The position numbers and the translations under genes are program-made. A model generated the notes under the pieces. The model was not told where the DNA came from and ran no database searches. It was given only the letters and a program-made list of their open reading frames with translations. A DNA stretch of 42,735 nucleotides. It comes from Acanthamoeba lenticulata. Its lineage: Eukaryota; Discosea; Longamoebia; Acanthamoebidae. Of this stretch, positions 39,872 through 42,735 are shown piece after piece (the first letter of the stretch is position 1; each line of letters begins with the position of its first letter). The stretch lies in assembly GCA_002179805.1 (NCBI GenBank), contig NAVB01001537.1, forward strand, positions 1 to 42,735. The letters run 5' to 3'.

Positions 39872-42735
39872 ATGAAAACGATTCTGGGCGGCACCAAGAA
39901 GAAAGGCTCTTCTAGGACGAAGAGCTCTTCTTCTTCTTCCAAGGTCCGTTCCAATTCATTGTCTTGTTCTGTTTGCCTTTGTGATGCAGTTTCATCAGCT
40001 CTCTCGCCCAATCCAATGCATTGAAGCGCTGCTGCCGTCACCTGCTGACGTCCGTTGCTTCGCACCTCGTTGTCCCTCAGGAGGCCAAGGCCAAAGCCTT
40101 GATTGGCAAAACCATAGAGGTCAAGAATCGTCGATTTAAAGTCAAGGAAGTCTTGGGCGAAGGTGCACACCCCAGCAGCTAGCGCCCTCTCTTGGCCCCT
40201 TTGTCTTGTGTGTTGTGGCACACTTGTGTCTTCGTGTGCACGTCTTGTGTTCTTTTGTAGTTTTTGTATTGTTATTATTTTTTCAATTTATCCCATCACA
40301 CCGCTTTTGGTTGCTCTTCAGTGGGGCGATGATTGTCTGTCTTGTTGTTGTTGCTGATGTCCATTTGCCTGATGTGGCCCGCCAGGTGGGTACTCGAATG
40401 TGTATCGAGTGGTGGAAGAGGGATCCAACAATGTGTATGCGCTCAAGCGCATGCTGGTTCGTGCTGACGAAATGGACCTGATCAAGCGTGAAGTGTCCCT
40501 CATGGTGCGCCGTCTGCCTCCTCCCCCAAACTCCCACAAGAGCAGCGTAATAATCAAGTTATTGACTTTGCTCTCTGCTGCATGATCGCGCACGTCCAGA
40601 AAAGCATTCCTACGCACCGCAATCTGATCCACTTTGAGTGCGCCAACGTGACCACGAGCTCCGAAAAGCGCAAGGGCGAGGATCTCATGGAGGCCAACAT
40701 CATCATGGAGTATGCCGATGGTGCGCGATTCTCCTCCTCAGGACCCGTGTTGCCCGGCCCTCTGTCTGACAGGCGCTGGTGCGCACATGAACGCAGTGCG
40801 GCTGTTCGACGTCATGGAGGCACGCCACACCGAGGGCAAGTTCTTCACAGAGCCCGAGCTCATCAACATCATGGCCGACGTGTGCGAGGGCGTTGCCGTG
40901 CTTCACCACCACCGGCCTCCGATCGCTCACAGGGATATCAAAGGTCCGGAGCGACGCCCTTCCCCGAGTTGCCCATCACCGTTGCCCCTTGGCTGACAGC
41001 AGTTCTGCTCGCCTCTCGTTGTTGGCTCGGCACCGTGTCGGCCGTTGCAGTCGAGAACGTGCTGCTGGGCAACGATGGGGCCTACAAGCTGTGCGATTTT
41101 GGCAGCGCCACGTCCGTGGTGCACCATCCCAAGACTGCGGCCGAGCGCGACGCGGCCGAGGCCGACATCGAGCGCAATACCACGGTGCGAAAGACTTTTA
41201 TTCTAGTTAAATTCATCTTTTCTTGAGCTGTCTCACCAACATTGATGTTTGCATGAAGATGGTGTACCGAGCTCCAGAGATGTTGGATCTCTATGCGGTC
41301 AAGCCTATCAACGAGAAGGCCGACATCTGGGTACGTCGTCGACCACCACGACGCCACATAGCGCCGCTTTTTTGATCAACCAAGCCAAATGTTGCGCGAG
41401 AGCAGGCGTTGGGTTGCATGCTCTACAAAATGTGCTTTTTTGAGGACGCGTTCAGCATAGGCGGACGACTAGCCATCCTCAAGGCCAGCTTCTCCTTCCC
41501 CCTCACCCCCAAATACTCGACCGAGCTCAACGACCTGATCCGTACGTAGAGCCTTTATTATCATTATTATTAGTAATTTATTATTCATATTTACTTTGAT
41601 AATAATTTGCATTTTCTAACCTGCACAACTGGTTAAGGGCGAATGCTGGAGCTGGATGCCGAGCAGCGGCCCGACATCACGTGGGTCATTCAGCGATTGC
41701 AACGGCTCAAGGCCCACCCGAGCGGATCCGAGTTCGACACGCCCGGGAAGCACCGCCGCTCCCGCACGTGGGGCGGCTCGCAGGACAGCCTCGACGGCGA
41801 CGAGCTTCCGCCTCCGGGCGGCGATGGCGAGATCCAGCCCTCGCCCCACTCGTCTGGCTCGCTCTCGTCGTCCTTCCCGGACAAGGTCATCGCCACGACG
41901 CCCTTCTCCCTCTACGGGACCCACGCCACCAGCACACGAGGTGCGTCCGCCGCTCCCCGCCCGCTCCAGCCAGCTGCTGACTGCGTGCTGACGACAATGG
42001 TCGGTAATGACGACAACTGTAACAACGACAGAGCGAGGCCCGTCGCTGCCGAGGAAAGGCAGCGACGCGGACGCATTCCGCCCGAGCCCTGTGATGGTGG
42101 CGCCGCCGCCCGGCGGTGGCTCGCCCGGCCAGGAGCAAAAGACCGCTCTGCGTGACTCGCGCCGAGCGAAGCGCAACTCAACGCACGCTCGGCGCGACCA
42201 ACTGCACTTTGACGGACAAAGCGGTGACGGCGTCAATGGCGATTTGTCCAACGGCCGAGCCAGCCCTGGCGGAGAGCAACACGTGTTTGCCATTCCGGCA
42301 CCGCCGGGTCACCGCAAGACGTCGTTCAGCGCTGCGTCATCACCGCTCCTCATGCCCGAGACGGCGACGTCGACGCACACGTCGCCCTCTCTGCACCTGG
42401 CACCCTCGCCTCACATGGCAAGCCTCATGCCAACCTCGCCTTCGCTCATGCCTGGCTCGCCCATGCTGGGCATGATGTCCATGAGCCCGCTCGGCAGCGG
42501 CGGCACCCTGCCGCACCCTCTGGGCGGCCTGAGCATGATGCCGCTCGGCAGCGGCAGCAATCAGGGCGCCGGCGGCCTCACCATGACGCCCATCCCGAGC
42601 GGTGGCGGCAACCAGGGCCTGACCATGACGCCCATCCCCAGCGGCGGTGGCAATCAGGGCGGAGGTCTCACCATCACCCCGCTCGCCAGCGGCGGCAATG
42701 CCAGCGGCGGTCTCACATTGAGCCCGCTCGCCAGC
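39872..42735 (+). CDS. NAK-family Ser/Thr kinase (AAK1/BIKE/GAK-like), 3' partial
   Basis: Begins MKTILGGTKKKGSS. Many short introns separate the kinase blocks: glycine loop GEGGYSNVYRV, VYALKRML (ATP Lys), VLHHHRPPIAHRDIK, VENVLLGNDGAYKLCDFGSA, VYRAPEMLDLY, and DIW joined to ALGCMLYKMCFF. These are typical of Numb-associated kinases, which act in clathrin-mediated endocytosis and vesicle traffic by phosphorylating adaptor subunits (family knowledge). The catalytic Lys, HRD Asp and DFG are all present. After the kinase domain (to about 41710) comes a Ser/Pro/Gly-rich, probably disordered tail (RRSRTWGGSQDSL, then SSPLLMPETATSTH). From about 42500 there are short tandem repeats around LTMTPIPSGGGNQ. 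The gene runs off the right edge with no stop seen. Confidence 0.88.
42500..42735 (+). repeat. Coding tandem repeat in kinase tail
   Basis: Degenerate units of about 13-18 codons built on GGLTMTPIPSGGGNQ, GGLTITPLASGGN and GGLTLSPLAS recur to the window edge. The DNA is GC-rich and the repeat is in frame with the kinase. Confidence 0.7.

Noticed and set aside
39537..39875. Plus-strand 112-codon frame before the kinase gene
   Set aside because: Lacks GC-rich third positions, has no domain, and overlaps the start codon of the NAK kinase.

Overview
The window looks like nuclear DNA of an amoebozoan protist, most likely Acanthamoeba or a close relative (inference; no database search was possible). 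Exons are GC-rich and interrupted by many short GT-AG introns of roughly 35-130 bases. Intergenic DNA is AT-richer and carries microsatellites. Genes are packed tightly on both strands, and the families (ankyrin-PARP, RUN/FYVE, truncated haemoglobin, NAK kinase, BTB) are eukaryotic. Joining exons at plausible splice sites by hand recovers about 14 well-supported genes, one kinase pseudogene and three weaker small genes. No tRNA, rRNA, CRISPR array or transposase was seen.

Layout. 1-490: repeats and an imperfect hairpin. 492-1396 (-): decayed STE20-like kinase remnant. 1691-9979 (-): giant ankyrin-repeat PARP with WGR, regulatory and catalytic domains. 10201-15326 (+): RUN / long coiled coil / FYVE protein. 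15535-16117 (+): small unrecognised protein. 16428-16715 (+): possible small basic protein. 16776-17537 (-): helical, EF-hand-like and coiled-coil protein. 17816-18568 (-): universal stress protein. 18659-28198 (-): single-gene type I polyketide synthase of about 3,100 residues, read as adenylation-ACP-KS-AT-DH-KR-ACP-TE. 28401-29384 (+): nicotinamidase/isochorismatase-fold protein without the usual catalytic cysteine. 29402-30055 (-): ankyrin protein of the giant-virus/amoeba CPWD type. 30235-about 32768 (-): RNA ligase fused to a polynucleotide-kinase-like P-loop domain. 33064-33557 (+): truncated haemoglobin. 33633-35661 (-): Zn2Cys6-PAS transcription factor. 36004-37208 (-): RRM plus Gly/Tyr-rich protein. 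37393-38171: two weak small genes. 38307-39211 (+): BTB/KCTD protein. 39872-end (+): NAK-family kinase, cut by the window edge.

Most genes are unrelated housekeeping or signalling loci. Possible functional pairs are the PKS and the nicotinamidase-like gene, which share a 202-base divergent intergenic region, and the RNA ligase-kinase and the haemoglobin, which share one of about 295 bases. The most unusual items are the RNA ligase-kinase fusion, the intron-poor PKS with a cysteine-type thioesterase, the Cys-to-Thr nicotinamidase relative, and a fungal-style Zn2Cys6-PAS regulator outside fungi.
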